Assembly (NCBI GenBank): GCA_021801385.1
Contig: JAJYYC010000014.1
Span: 1-33,370 of the forward strand
Length of the DNA: 33,370 bases
Reading direction: 5' to 3'
Origin: Microcaldota archaeon
GTDB lineage: Archaea > Micrarchaeota > Micrarchaeia > Micrarchaeales > Micrarchaeaceae
Shown: in pieces, positions 16,578-25,571 of the stretch
Numbering within the stretch: position 1 is the first letter of the stretch
Layout of the letters: the number at the start of each line of letters is the position of its first letter
The notes under the pieces: model-generated
The model's input: only the letters and a program-made list of their open reading frames with translations
Told to the model about the DNA's origin: nothing
The model's database searches: none
Program-made: the position numbers and the translations under genes

Positions 16578-17107
16578 TATGGTGTTTGATGATGGATGTT
16601 AAGCTGCCTGATGGCGTGAAGGCCGAAGTGAAGGGCGACACACTCATAGTCACCGGCAAACTCGGCTCCAACACGAGGCGTTACAACAATGTGCTGCTCG
16701 AACTGAGCGTAGGCAATGGCGCAGTCACAATCAAGCCAACAAAGGCCAAGAAGCTCGCATACAAGGCGCAGATCTCAGAGAAGTCATTGGCGAAGGAGAT
16801 AAATAACGACATAGAAGGCGTGTCAAAGCACTACGAACGCAACATGAAGACCGTCTATGCGCACTTCCCGATAAACGTAGAGGTCAAGGATAACGTTGTA
16901 AGGATAAACAACATAATCGGCGAAAGGGTTCCAAGGCTCTCCAAGATAGTCGGCTCCACAAAGGTGGAGGTCAAGGGCCAGAATGTAAGGATATACGGAA
17001 CCAGCTTGGACGACGTCACACAGACTGCCGCTAACATAAGGACCGCATGCGTCATGCGCAAGAAGGACACGAGAGTGTTCCAGGACGGTCTATATTTTGA
17101 GGTATGA
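16574..17107 (+). CDS. rpl6: Ribosomal protein L6 (uL6)
   Basis: VKLPDGVKAEVKGDTLIVTGKLGSNTRRY...GTSLDDVTQTAANIR; operon position. Confidence 0.95.
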   Translation: MIWCLMMDVKLPDGVKAEVKGDTLIVTGKLGSNTRRYNNVLLELSVGNGAVTIKPTKAKKLAYKAQISEKSLAKEINNDIEGVSKHYERNMKTVYAHFPINVEVKDNVVRINNIIGERVPRLSKIVGSTKVEVKGQNVRIYGTSLDDVTQTAANIRTACVMRKKDTRVFQDGLYFEV

Positions 17108-17469
17108 TCATGGAGTATAAAAAACCGCACCCTAAATTCAACGTGCCAAACTTCGGCGCAAAGTCGAGGTCAAGGGTAAAGGCGCGTTGGCGCAAGCAGC
17201 GCGGAATAGACAGCAAGAAGCGCATAAAGAAGAGCTTCATGGGCGCAGAGCCTACGATCGGATACAGGAATCCCGAGTCGTTGCGCGGTGTTCGCGAGAA
17301 CGGCATGCGCATCCTTTTGGTGCACAACACCAAACAGATAGAGGCGGCGCTTGCGGAAGGGAAGACGTTCGATGTTACGATTGGAAAATCCGTTTCGGCG
17401 CGCAAACGCGTAGCGATAACTGGCTTTGCAAAGTCGAAAGGGCTTGATGTGACTAACGGTGCATATTGA
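17104..17469 (+). CDS. rpl32e: Ribosomal protein L32e
   Basis: HPKFNVPNFGAKSRSRVKARWRKQRGIDSKKRIKKSFMGAEPTIGYRNPESLRG. Confidence 0.95.
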   Translation: MIMEYKKPHPKFNVPNFGAKSRSRVKARWRKQRGIDSKKRIKKSFMGAEPTIGYRNPESLRGVRENGMRILLVHNTKQIEAALAEGKTFDVTIGKSVSARKRVAITGFAKSKGLDVTNGAY

Positions 17470-17936
17470 TGAGCGTTAAACTTACAAGAAGGATAGCCGC
17501 TGAGGTCATGGGCAAAGGCATCAGCAAGGTCAGGATAAAGGCAGATGCGCTCAAGGATGCACAGACCGCGATAACAAGGGAGGACGTTCGCGCGTTGGTT
17601 TCAAAGGGCAGCATATATGCGGTCAAGAGCAAGCACAATGAGAGCACATATTCAAAACTCCTCGCAGAAAAGCGCACCAAGGGGCGCGGCCGCGGACAGG
17701 GCAGGAGAAAGGGTACTAGGAAGGCGCGTCAGGGACTGCAATACCAGAAGAAGATACGCGGACAGAGGCGCGTGCTACATGTGCTCAAGCACGAGCTCGA
17801 CAATGAAACGTTCAAGAAATACTACAGGCTGGTCAGGGGAGGCAACTTCGCCACAAAGGCGTCACTGCTTAACCACATGGTTGCAGGTGGCATAAAGATA
17901 GATCAGGAAAGGTTTGAGAAATTGAGACATCTGTGA
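17466..17936 (+). CDS. rpl19e: Ribosomal protein L19e
   Basis: LTRRIAAEVMGKGISKVRI...KGRGRGQGRRKGTRKAR... Confidence 0.95.
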   Translation: MMSVKLTRRIAAEVMGKGISKVRIKADALKDAQTAITREDVRALVSKGSIYAVKSKHNESTYSKLLAEKRTKGRGRGQGRRKGTRKARQGLQYQKKIRGQRRVLHVLKHELDNETFKKYYRLVRGGNFATKASLLNHMVAGGIKIDQERFEKLRHL

Positions 17937-17940
17937 TACT

Positions 17941-18465
17941 ATGTACAGAATGATAAGAAGGAGAAAAAGATCCGCTGAGACAGACTACAAGAGCAGGATA
18001 GCACTGTTGAAAGGCGGCATGCCTAGGATCGTGGTCAGGAGGAGCAACCGCAGCATCACAATGCAGGTTGTTGAATATACTCCTGATTCTGATAAGGTCA
18101 TCGCAATGGCGCACTCATCAGAGCTGCGCAAGATGGGTTGGGAGCCACGATGCAACATACCGACCGCATATCTTACCGGCGCACTGCTTGCGAAGCGGTG
18201 GAACGGCGAATCTGTGCTTGATATAGGTCTGTATAAGCCGGTCAAAGGATCCGTGGTGTTCGCAGCAGCAAAGGGCGCGATAGACGCGGGCATGAAGCTT
18301 AAGGCAAACGTGGAATTCGATGAGTCGAGGATGCGCGGTGCCCACATAGAGTCATATGCGAAGGCGGGAGCGCAATTCAACGGATATTCGAAGGCGGGTT
18401 TCAATCCCTCCTCAATTCAGGAGAAGTTTGAGGCCGCAAAGAAAAAGATAATGAGTGGTGCATAA
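17941..18465 (+). CDS. rpl18: Ribosomal protein L18 (uL18)
   Basis: RMIRRRKRSAETDYKSRIALLKGGMPRIVVRRSNRSITMQVVEYTPDSDKVIAMAHSSELRKMGW. Confidence 0.95.
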   Translation: MYRMIRRRKRSAETDYKSRIALLKGGMPRIVVRRSNRSITMQVVEYTPDSDKVIAMAHSSELRKMGWEPRCNIPTAYLTGALLAKRWNGESVLDIGLYKPVKGSVVFAAAKGAIDAGMKLKANVEFDESRMRGAHIESYAKAGAQFNGYSKAGFNPSSIQEKFEAAKKKIMSGA

Positions 18466-18467
18466 TA

Positions 18468-19148
18468 TTGGCTTTTGAAAAAAAGAAAGGCAGGTTCGGC
18501 GATAGGGACAGGGAGCATGAGAAGGAGCGATTTAACATAGCCGCATGGGAACCAAAGACCCAGCTCGGCAAGGACGTTAAGGAGCGCAAGATAACAACAA
18601 TAGAACAGGTATTTCATGACGGCCGCACAATACAGGAGCCGGAGATAATGGACGCGCTCATACCGGACATAAAGAATGAGATAATCGAGATCATAAGCGT
18701 ACAGAGGATGACAAAGAACAACAGGAAGGCAAAGTACCGTGCGACAGCGGTGGTCGGCGACAGGAACGGACATGTCGGTGTAGGAGCAGGCAAGGATATA
18801 GAGGTCAAGGCCGCGATAGACAGCGCGATAGTCGACGCGAAGCGAAAGATAATGCCCGTGATGATGGGATGCGGATCATGGCAGTGCGCTTGCGGTACAA
18901 AGCACAGCCTGCCGTTCATGACTAAAGGAAGGTGCGGCAGCGTTGAGGTAATAATAAAACCGGGTCCGCGAGGACTTGGGGTAGTGGCGAGCGAACCGAT
19001 GCGCAAGGCATTGGAGCTCGCAGGTGTCAAGGACGTATGGACGTTCTCAAGGGGGCGCACAAGATCGAAGTACAATTCGGTGATGGCTCTCTACAGGGCA
19101 TTGGGCAACATAACGCTGATGAAGAACCTCAAGGAGGAGACGGCCTGA
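18468..19148 (+). CDS. rps5: Ribosomal protein S5 (uS5), apparent TTG start
   Basis: KNNRKAKYRATAVVGDRNGHVGVGAGKDIEVKAAIDSAIVDAKRKIMPV... and GRTRSKYNSVMALYRAL. Confidence 0.95.
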   Translation: MAFEKKKGRFGDRDREHEKERFNIAAWEPKTQLGKDVKERKITTIEQVFHDGRTIQEPEIMDALIPDIKNEIIEIISVQRMTKNNRKAKYRATAVVGDRNGHVGVGAGKDIEVKAAIDSAIVDAKRKIMPVMMGCGSWQCACGTKHSLPFMTKGRCGSVEVIIKPGPRGLGVVASEPMRKALELAGVKDVWTFSRGRTRSKYNSVMALYRALGNITLMKNLKEETA

Positions 19149-19152
19149 TAAT

Positions 19153-19788
19153 ATGGATGAATTAGTTGTGCCGGGGCAGCGAATCGCCGCTGAAGAGGAG
19201 TTCAAGCCAGGCCAGAACACCTATGTTGAAGAGGGCGTGATATACTCGTCCGCATACGGGGTTCTCAGGCCGCACGAAGGCACCATCAACGTCGAGAACG
19301 CTGGAAGGGCAATACGCCTTGTCGATAAAGGCATGACGGTCATAGGCAGAGTTACTGACGACATGCGAAGCGTGATATTCGTAAGTATAGACCCGATAAC
19401 CATGGGTTCGAAAGAGTATCTGGCATTGAAGGACGGGAAGATAATACCTGACCGGCCAAGGCCCGGAGCTAGACCTATGCGCATGCACGGCGTGAGAGAG
19501 AATAGCTTTGCGGAAACAAAATTCGTAGAGGAAAAGAAAGATAGCCCGGTGGGAATAGGCGACACGATCATCGCAAAGGTGCTGTTTAACGACAAGGACT
19601 CATACACGTTAGGGATACGCGGCGACGAGTTTGGAGTCATAAATGCGAACTGCGACATGTGCGGGGAGCGCATGGGGTATGACGCCGAGCGCGGCATGCT
19701 GGTTTGCGGAAGCTGCGGCAGAAGGCTAAGGCGTAAGGTCAGCATATTTTACAATGACCCCAAGCATATAAAGGATATGTTTTCATAA
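19153..19788 (+). CDS. csl4: Exosome RNA-binding subunit Csl4
   Basis: VVPGQRIAAEEEFKPGQNTYVEEGVIYSSAYGVL, S1-like region, C-terminal zinc ribbon CDMCGERMGYDAERGMLVCGSCGRRLRRK. Confidence 0.9.
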   Translation: MDELVVPGQRIAAEEEFKPGQNTYVEEGVIYSSAYGVLRPHEGTINVENAGRAIRLVDKGMTVIGRVTDDMRSVIFVSIDPITMGSKEYLALKDGKIIPDRPRPGARPMRMHGVRENSFAETKFVEEKKDSPVGIGDTIIAKVLFNDKDSYTLGIRGDEFGVINANCDMCGERMGYDAERGMLVCGSCGRRLRRKVSIFYNDPKHIKDMFS

Positions 19789-19803
19789 TCTATCGGTGTA
19801 TCT

Positions 19804-20070
19804 GTGAAGATAAAAGTGCTCAAGGACGAAAAGCAGGAACTAATCATAGAATTCGAGACGAAGGATTTCACCATACCGGATGCAATAGCGGATGAGCTGC
19901 TCGATGACAGCAGCGTCGAATACGCCGGAGCCACAAAGGAGTACAGGACCGTGAGCAACCCAACCTTGAAGATTGTCGGAAAGAAGCCGAAGGAGAGTCT
20001 GGTCAACGCGATGGAACGGATCGTGGAAAACGTAGCAGATCTGAAGATACCGCACCGCGGAAAGAAGTGA
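19804..20070 (+). CDS. rpoL: DNA-directed RNA polymerase subunit L (Rpb11-like), GTG start
   Basis: MKIKVLKDEKQELIIEFETKDFTIPDAIADELLDDSSVEYAGATKEYRTVSNPTLKI. Confidence 0.9.
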   Translation: MKIKVLKDEKQELIIEFETKDFTIPDAIADELLDDSSVEYAGATKEYRTVSNPTLKIVGKKPKESLVNAMERIVENVADLKIPHRGKK

Positions 20071-20107
20071 TACTTTTTATTCTAAAGGTAGCGCAAGCGA
20101 TAGACAG

Positions 20108-20842
20108 CTAATAGTCAAGTATAGAGCGCTGCCGTATCTTTTCAAGCGTCGCCCATCTGTTGCGTATGTGCTGGTCCAGCTTCGGATTGCCCAGATTCGC
20201 CCTTATCATCTCGATTGTTTCCGCATCTGAAGGGTATCCTGAGCCTATCTTGATGCGCAGCTTGCGTTCAAGCCTTTCGATCTCTGCGTCCCTTGCAACC
20301 TTTGCTATTATACTCGCAGCAGAAACCACCGGATAACGCACGTCAGCCTTGTGCTCCGCAACTACTCTTGTGAATTCAACCCCGGCGGGGCGCTTTGCGG
20401 ATTTTATGCCGCTGACCCTAGTGGGTTTAGTGCTATACATACCGAACCGTTCGCCGAAACGTTCAGGTATCACATCAGGAGAGTCCAAATATATTGTATG
20501 TACGTTTAGGTTTATCTGGTCAAAGAGGGAGGAGAAATGCTTTGCCTCGAGCTCGTTTAACGATATCCTGTTTGCCATCGCATCATTGATCTCGGATGGC
20601 AGTATCATATCGAATCTCGCATCCTCTGCGATGTCCATAATCTCATTATAGATCCTGCTGCGTCGCTTTGCGCTAAGGAGCTTGGAGTCCCTAACGCCTA
20701 TATCTGAAAGCCGCTTTATGCTGCTCTGCTTGACCGCCACAATACTTACAACGAGCGGCCCAAGCAGCGCTCCACGGCCTGCTTCATCGGCACCGCATAG
20801 TATTATGCGATCACCAGGATCAGAGGTTCTTTCTGTCAACAA
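20108..20842 (-). CDS. rnhB: Ribonuclease HII
   Basis: CGADEAGRGALLGPLVVSIVAV, IYLDSPD, VVAEHKADVRYPVVSAASIIAKVARD, GSGYPSD. Confidence 0.95.
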   Translation of the reverse strand: MLTERTSDPGDRIILCGADEAGRGALLGPLVVSIVAVKQSSIKRLSDIGVRDSKLLSAKRRSRIYNEIMDIAEDARFDMILPSEINDAMANRISLNELEAKHFSSLFDQINLNVHTIYLDSPDVIPERFGERFGMYSTKPTRVSGIKSAKRPAGVEFTRVVAEHKADVRYPVVSAASIIAKVARDAEIERLERKLRIKIGSGYPSDAETIEMIRANLGNPKLDQHIRNRWATLEKIRQRSILDY

Positions 20843-21071
20843 CGATGTAGTCGTTTACCGCCATCACAGCGTCGAAGTTTACCTTGATGTTCTCGTCCTC
20901 TCCAGTCATCTTGCTTGCCACAGCGCTGTCAGGATCAGGTTCAACAAGTATCGCCGTTATCTTACCAGTCAGCTTGCTTACATCAGCATCAACAAACTTA
21001 CCCAGATCAAAACCGTCGTTAGTTACGACCTTCTTTCCTACCAACTGCTTGGCGATTATGAATTTTACCAT
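20820..21071 (-). CDS. PRC-barrel domain protein
   Basis: IIAKQLVGKKVVTNDGFDLGKFVDADVSKLTGKITAILVEPD; overlaps the rnhB start. Confidence 0.85.
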   Translation of the reverse strand: MVKFIIAKQLVGKKVVTNDGFDLGKFVDADVSKLTGKITAILVEPDPDSAVASKMTGEDENIKVNFDAVMAVNDYIVVDRKNL

Positions 21072-21217
21072 ATAGCCACCTTGACATACATCATTTAATC
21101 AATAAGCTTATTAAACCATATCCTCAGCGACGGATAAAGAGTTACTGTGGACAGAACGCTCTAATCGGAAGTTAATTAAGCATAAGCTTTATAAAGTTAA
21201 AGCTTTATAATAATGGC

Positions 21218-21547
21218 ATGGATGTTTTCTATGCTCTCGCCGAACCAAGGAGGCGCAAGATAATAGAGCTGCTCGCTCTAAACGGGCAGCTGAGCGCAAC
21301 AGAGATATGCAATGACTTTGAGATAACAGCCCAAGCGGTATCGCAGCATCTCCGCGTACTCCTGGAATCAGGATTGCTGAAGATGGAACGGAACTCACAG
21401 AAGAGGATATACAGCATAAACACTGCAAAGGTGTCCGAGATAGAGGATTGGGCGCGCAGGATAGATTCTACTTGGAATGAGCGGTTCGACGTGCTGGAGA
21501 GCGTGCTTGAGTCGGAGATGAAGGCGATTAAAAAAAGAGGACGATGA
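21218..21547 (+). CDS. ArsR-family winged-helix regulator
   Basis: MDVFYALAEPRRRKIIELLALNGQLSATEICNDFEITAQAVSQHLRVLLESGLL. Confidence 0.92.
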   Translation: MDVFYALAEPRRRKIIELLALNGQLSATEICNDFEITAQAVSQHLRVLLESGLLKMERNSQKRIYSINTAKVSEIEDWARRIDSTWNERFDVLESVLESEMKAIKKRGR

Positions 21548-21675
21548 CATGGACGAAAAAGAAGTGGTCAAAAAGACCGACGAGACTCAGTCTGCGGCGG
21601 TTCATTGGCTGGCATGGATATCGGATGGAAACAAAGAATAGACAAGCTGGGTGCGTTTGTCGAAGGATGACGCGC

Positions 21676-22992
21676 TCATCTGAATATGCGTATTCTTACT
21701 ATCTTCCTGTTCTTGTCCTCTATCAGTGCGTAGTAAGCGACAATCAGCAGCAGTATCATCGCTATCCCGAAGACCAGCGCCTCCTTAGGCATACCTGCGA
21801 AGAACACGAGCAGCATCGATATGCTGAGTATCGGCAGGTACGGATAGAGCGGCATCAAGAACGGTGAGCGCTTGCCGAGCCTCCTGAAATGTATGACGTC
21901 AAATCCTACTATCATGTAGTTGAACATAAGACCGAAGTTCGCTATCGATGCGATCACGTAGATGTTTCCCGCAAACAGAACAACTATCCCGATCAGAGCA
22001 GAGACGAGTATGCCGTTGACTGCGGCATCCTTGCGCCTGTCATACGCTCTGAAGTAACGAGGCAGCAATCCATCGACGCTCATCTGGTATAACGCCCTAG
22101 AAGAGGTGAGTATCATCGCTATGGTTGCAGATGCGGTCGCCACCATCGCTCCAATATCAACAACGCCGAGCAGCCAGACTGGCGCACCCGCATACTTGAG
22201 CGCATTGGAGAGCGGGTCAGCGGATATCTTGTATGCCCCTGTTGGCATCAGGAGCAGCATCGCAAACACCACTAGCGTGTAAACGATGATGCTTATTCCT
22301 ACAGCGAGCAGTATCGCTCTTACATAACCCTTGGAGCCGTTGTTTATCCTGTCGGTCAATGATGATATCGCCTGGAATCCAGAATATGCGAAGAACACCG
22401 CTATGCTCGCTGCGAATATCCCGCCAAGCAGCCCGCCACTAGGAACGGCAAACGAGATGTTGGCGAATGCATGAAGATGGGAAAACGCGAGATATAATGC
22501 GAATCCAATGAACATAATGAGTATTCCGATCTTTATTATGACAAGGTAAAGGTCCGCCTCTGCGGCCTTCTTTACGCCAAGTATGTTGACGCCTGACAGT
22601 ATTGCGATTATGCCGATCGCAATCGGTATCGCATATCCTGACGAGATGCCGAAGAAGCTTGCAAAATAGGATCCGAAACCCAGCGCGATAGCGCCTATCG
22701 CGGTCGCAAGGGAGATATACCTGAGTATGCCTGTGATGAACCCCAGTTCGCTGCCCATCGCCTCATATGTATAAGAATATGATGCGCCCTTGACATGCGG
22801 CATAAGGGAGCCTAGCTCGCCGAGCTCAAGCGCGATGATCAATGCAAGTATCCCTACGAGCGCGAAAGCGACAAGCGAATATGCTCCGGCAAGCGCGATC
22901 GCAGTGCCGCTGAGTACGAATATGCCTGCGCCTATGATCGCCGCAAGGCCTACCGATGCGCCTACGCCAACGCTTATCTTATTGCCAGCCAT
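21676..22992 (-). CDS. APC-superfamily amino acid permease
   Basis: GASVGLAAIIGAGIFVLSGTAIALAGAYSLVAFALVG..., ~12 TM segments. Confidence 0.92.
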   Translation of the reverse strand: MAGNKISVGVGASVGLAAIIGAGIFVLSGTAIALAGAYSLVAFALVGILALIIALELGELGSLMPHVKGASYSYTYEAMGSELGFITGILRYISLATAIGAIALGFGSYFASFFGISSGYAIPIAIGIIAILSGVNILGVKKAAEADLYLVIIKIGILIMFIGFALYLAFSHLHAFANISFAVPSGGLLGGIFAASIAVFFAYSGFQAISSLTDRINNGSKGYVRAILLAVGISIIVYTLVVFAMLLLMPTGAYKISADPLSNALKYAGAPVWLLGVVDIGAMVATASATIAMILTSSRALYQMSVDGLLPRYFRAYDRRKDAAVNGILVSALIGIVVLFAGNIYVIASIANFGLMFNYMIVGFDVIHFRRLGKRSPFLMPLYPYLPILSISMLLVFFAGMPKEALVFGIAMILLLIVAYYALIEDKNRKIVRIRIFR

Positions 22993-23065
22993 TCAAATCA
23001 TGATGCGAAGAAAAAATAAAAAGCCACATATCTCTCTTAATATCCTGCGACCAAAATAGATACGA

Positions 23066-23158
23066 GGGTCTGTGGCGCAACTTGGATAGCGCACCCGGCT
23101 TCGGACCGGGCGGTTGCGGGTTCAAATTCCAAAAAGGATGAAAATCCCGTCAGACCCG
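23066..23158 (+). tRNA. tRNA-Arg (anticodon TCG) with 18-nt intron in the T-loop
   Basis: GGGTCTG/CAGACCC acceptor, GCGC D-stem, CCCGG-CTTCGGA-CCGGG anticodon arm, T-arm GCGGG-TTCAAA(T)...CCCGT interrupted by ~18 nt (23127-23144 or 23128-23145). Confidence 0.92.
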
Positions 23159-23292
23159 ATCAATGCTTATTACAGCGCAAGCCGCTATCGAATACAATCG
23201 CATCAGCGCGACAATGGCTGCCAAAACCAAGACTGCTTTACAACTTCATTTTTGGCATAATCCTTTCTATTTAATCCCTAAACCATACTTTT

Positions 23293-23616
23293 CTATTTGC
23301 TCTCTAAATTCAACGAGTTTATGCGCACAGCGCGTCCATGTGCGCCTATAACGTTCGGCCTGAGCAGCACCCTGCCGGTTCTGGCCCTCTTCACCCCCTT
23401 CCTTGCGATAATCAGCCTGCGCATTTTTGCGTTCCTTGCGAGCACCACATCGGATCGCTTTATCGTCCTTGTTCTGCCCGCATGGTTGGCGTATGTCGCA
23501 GCAAGTTCAACCAGATGGTCAGCAGTTTCCTTAAGTTCCTTCTCAAGGCATATGACTGCGCGCTCGTTCACCTTCTCTGCGCCGGCCTCTCTGATGAACT
23601 GTTCAACATCATACAT
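23293..23616 (-). CDS. Archaeal histone-fold protein with basic C-terminal extension
   Basis: VEQFIREAGAEKVNERAVICLEKELKETADHLVELAATYANHAGRTRTIKRSDVVLA is histone-like. Start placed at ATG 23616 because a TATA-like TATTTAAA lies at ~23670-23677; longer ORF begins at 23715. Confidence 0.85.
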   Translation of the reverse strand: MYDVEQFIREAGAEKVNERAVICLEKELKETADHLVELAATYANHAGRTRTIKRSDVVLARNAKMRRLIIARKGVKRARTGRVLLRPNVIGAHGRAVRINSLNLESK

Positions 23617-23740
23617 GCTGAAGGTTCTCTTCCCCAATGTATCCCCGGGATTGATTGGTTGAGCTCCTTTTAAATACATCAGTTTGCAAATGATTAGTGG
23701 CACTCCGCATATCAAAGGCGAGGGCTATAAAGGTTTTTTT

Positions 23741-24589
23741 ATGGCACTGAGAGCAGGTTTTCACATGTCGATATCCGGCGGGCTAAGGCGCGCCCCTGAA
23801 GCCGCCCGTTCATTAGGCTGCGGCGCATTTCAGATGTTCGCAACAAACTCCAGATCATGGAAACTCAGACCTTTGGGCGACAATGAAGCAGACGAATTCA
23901 TCGAAGCGAAGAAGGGGCTTGCCTCATTCGTGCATCTGCCGTATCTTTGCAACCCATCATCGCCAAATCCAAGCGTCAGAAAGCTTACGCTGTCATCTAT
24001 ACGCGGCACGATGGACCTATGCAACACTCTTGAGATAGACGCCGCAGTGATTCATATCGGTTCGCATCTTGGTTCTGGAAAGGAGAAAGGGATTGAGGCC
24101 GCTTCCGAGATGATAGGATCCGCACATGACGCATCATGGAGCACACGACTGCTTTTGGAGAATTCCGCAGGATACAATAACAGCGTAGGGTCTAAATTAG
24201 AGGAGATAAAAACGATCATGGAGCTGTCAGGTTCACACGCCGGCGTCTGCATAGACACCTGTCATGCGTTTGCCGCCGGGTATGAGCTAAACACCGTATC
24301 CGGAGCGCGCGCATTCGCGAAATCCATACGCGATAACTTCGGCGGCATAGGCCTAATCCATCTGAACGACTCTAAATACGGATTGGGTTCGGGGCTTGAC
24401 AGGCACGAACAGATCGGTAATGGCAAAATAGGTGCAGAGGGTTTCGCAAACCTCTTTGCTAATAGGGAATTCACCTCCGGCTCTGCGATAATAGAGGTGC
24501 CTGGCGGGGAGATCGAACTGCGAGAGAACCTTTCGGTGCTATCGCATCTGCTCTCAAAATGCGGCGTGAGCCTCAAAGGACCAGACTGA
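23741..24589 (+). CDS. nfo: Endonuclease IV (AP endonuclease)
   Basis: AGFHMSISGGLRRAPEAARSLGCGAFQMFATNSRSW, VIHIGSHLGSG, LLLENSAG, GVCIDTCHAFAAGYEL, LIHLNDSKYGLGSGLDRHEQIGNGKIG. Confidence 0.96.
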   Translation: MALRAGFHMSISGGLRRAPEAARSLGCGAFQMFATNSRSWKLRPLGDNEADEFIEAKKGLASFVHLPYLCNPSSPNPSVRKLTLSSIRGTMDLCNTLEIDAAVIHIGSHLGSGKEKGIEAASEMIGSAHDASWSTRLLLENSAGYNNSVGSKLEEIKTIMELSGSHAGVCIDTCHAFAAGYELNTVSGARAFAKSIRDNFGGIGLIHLNDSKYGLGSGLDRHEQIGNGKIGAEGFANLFANREFTSGSAIIEVPGGEIELRENLSVLSHLLSKCGVSLKGPD

Positions 24590-25571
24590 TGACTATCTGC
24601 ACCAAAATCAATACGAGCGGTATCGATATGTTGTCATCAATAGGAATGGTCGAGCTCTCTACAACCGCTAGTATGCCTGCAAGCAATATACCGTACGGAC
24701 CAAGCAAAAACAATCCGAAAGCGGCAGATATGATGAAGAACGTTAACGTCCCTGCGTAGCTCTTATATTTGTTATAAGGCAGGCGCTTCGACTTGTAAAA
24801 CGATACTCCTGCTATTGTTGCGAGCGCATCCCCTATGACGAGCGAAGCGACACCGAAGAGCGCCATCTTGAATGGAAGGAAACCAATTATGAGCGCAACT
24901 CCCGCTGCAAGCCTCATCGCGCCGCGCCCATATTCTGCGCCGCGCCTCTCAAATTTCGAAAGCCTGTTGTATAAAGAGCCGCTCTTTGACGCCCCGATTA
25001 TGCTGTTTGTTGCATAAAGTGCGAGTATCGCGAAGAATATAAGGTATCTGTATACGCCTGTGAGCAGCATCAGCGCGACTAAGAACAATCCTATCGCAAA
25101 CTGCAACACATCCCTTCTTACCTCTATCTTTGGACTGGATTTCATGCCCTCATGGTCGCGCTTTCCTAACGCGTCCCTATAGAGCACGCCAACAACCATG
25201 CCGACGCCGAATGCGCCTATCGCATAGTAACCAGGGGTAAATTCTGCTAGGTATATGATTGATCCGTAGAGCGCTAACAGAGACAATGCGACGAACTCTA
25301 ACGGCCGCTTAAGGTATGTGAGTGCGAGTATTGTTGATACGCCCGCAACCTCTGTAAGCAGAAGCACGCCGTTGTGTGTCATTCCCGGAAGGAAAGGGGC
25401 AGCAAGCATCATCACAACCACCGATACGAGTATCGGCAGCATGTCAATGCCTTTCTTATGGCCAAAAGACCTTATGATATGTACGAGTATGGCAAACAGC
25501 GCCACCGCGCTGAACACTGTAAAATACAGTTGCAGTACCATATACAGACCTAAATTACTGATATTACCCAC
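24573..25571 (-). CDS. Dolichol kinase/phosphatidate cytidylyltransferase-like membrane protein
   Basis: C-terminal VIGDALATIAGVSFYKSKRLPYNKYKSYAGTLTFFI...GILAVVESSTIPIDDNISIPL is typical of the SEC59/VTE5-like CTP-kinase group. Confidence 0.75.
   Translation of the reverse strand: MGNISNLGLYMVLQLYFTVFSAVALFAILVHIIRSFGHKKGIDMLPILVSVVVMMLAAPFLPGMTHNGVLLLTEVAGVSTILALTYLKRPLEFVALSLLALYGSIIYLAEFTPGYYAIGAFGVGMVVGVLYRDALGKRDHEGMKSSPKIEVRRDVLQFAIGLFLVALMLLTGVYRYLIFFAILALYATNSIIGASKSGSLYNRLSKFERRGAEYGRGAMRLAAGVALIIGFLPFKMALFGVASLVIGDALATIAGVSFYKSKRLPYNKYKSYAGTLTFFIISAAFGLFLLGPYGILLAGILAVVESSTIPIDDNISIPLVLILVQIVISLVL

Noticed and set aside
14440-20055. Numerous antisense ORFs in the ribosomal cluster (e.g. 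14686-15159, 15494-16123, 19221-19745)
   Set aside because: Opposite to well-identified ribosomal genes, with no domain signatures.
21544-21867. Plus-strand ORF after the ArsR gene
   Set aside because: Mostly antisense to the APC permease with unlikely composition. An alternative 30-codon ORF (21549-21641, MDEKEVVKKTDETQSAAVHWLAWISDGNKE) is possible but unsupported.
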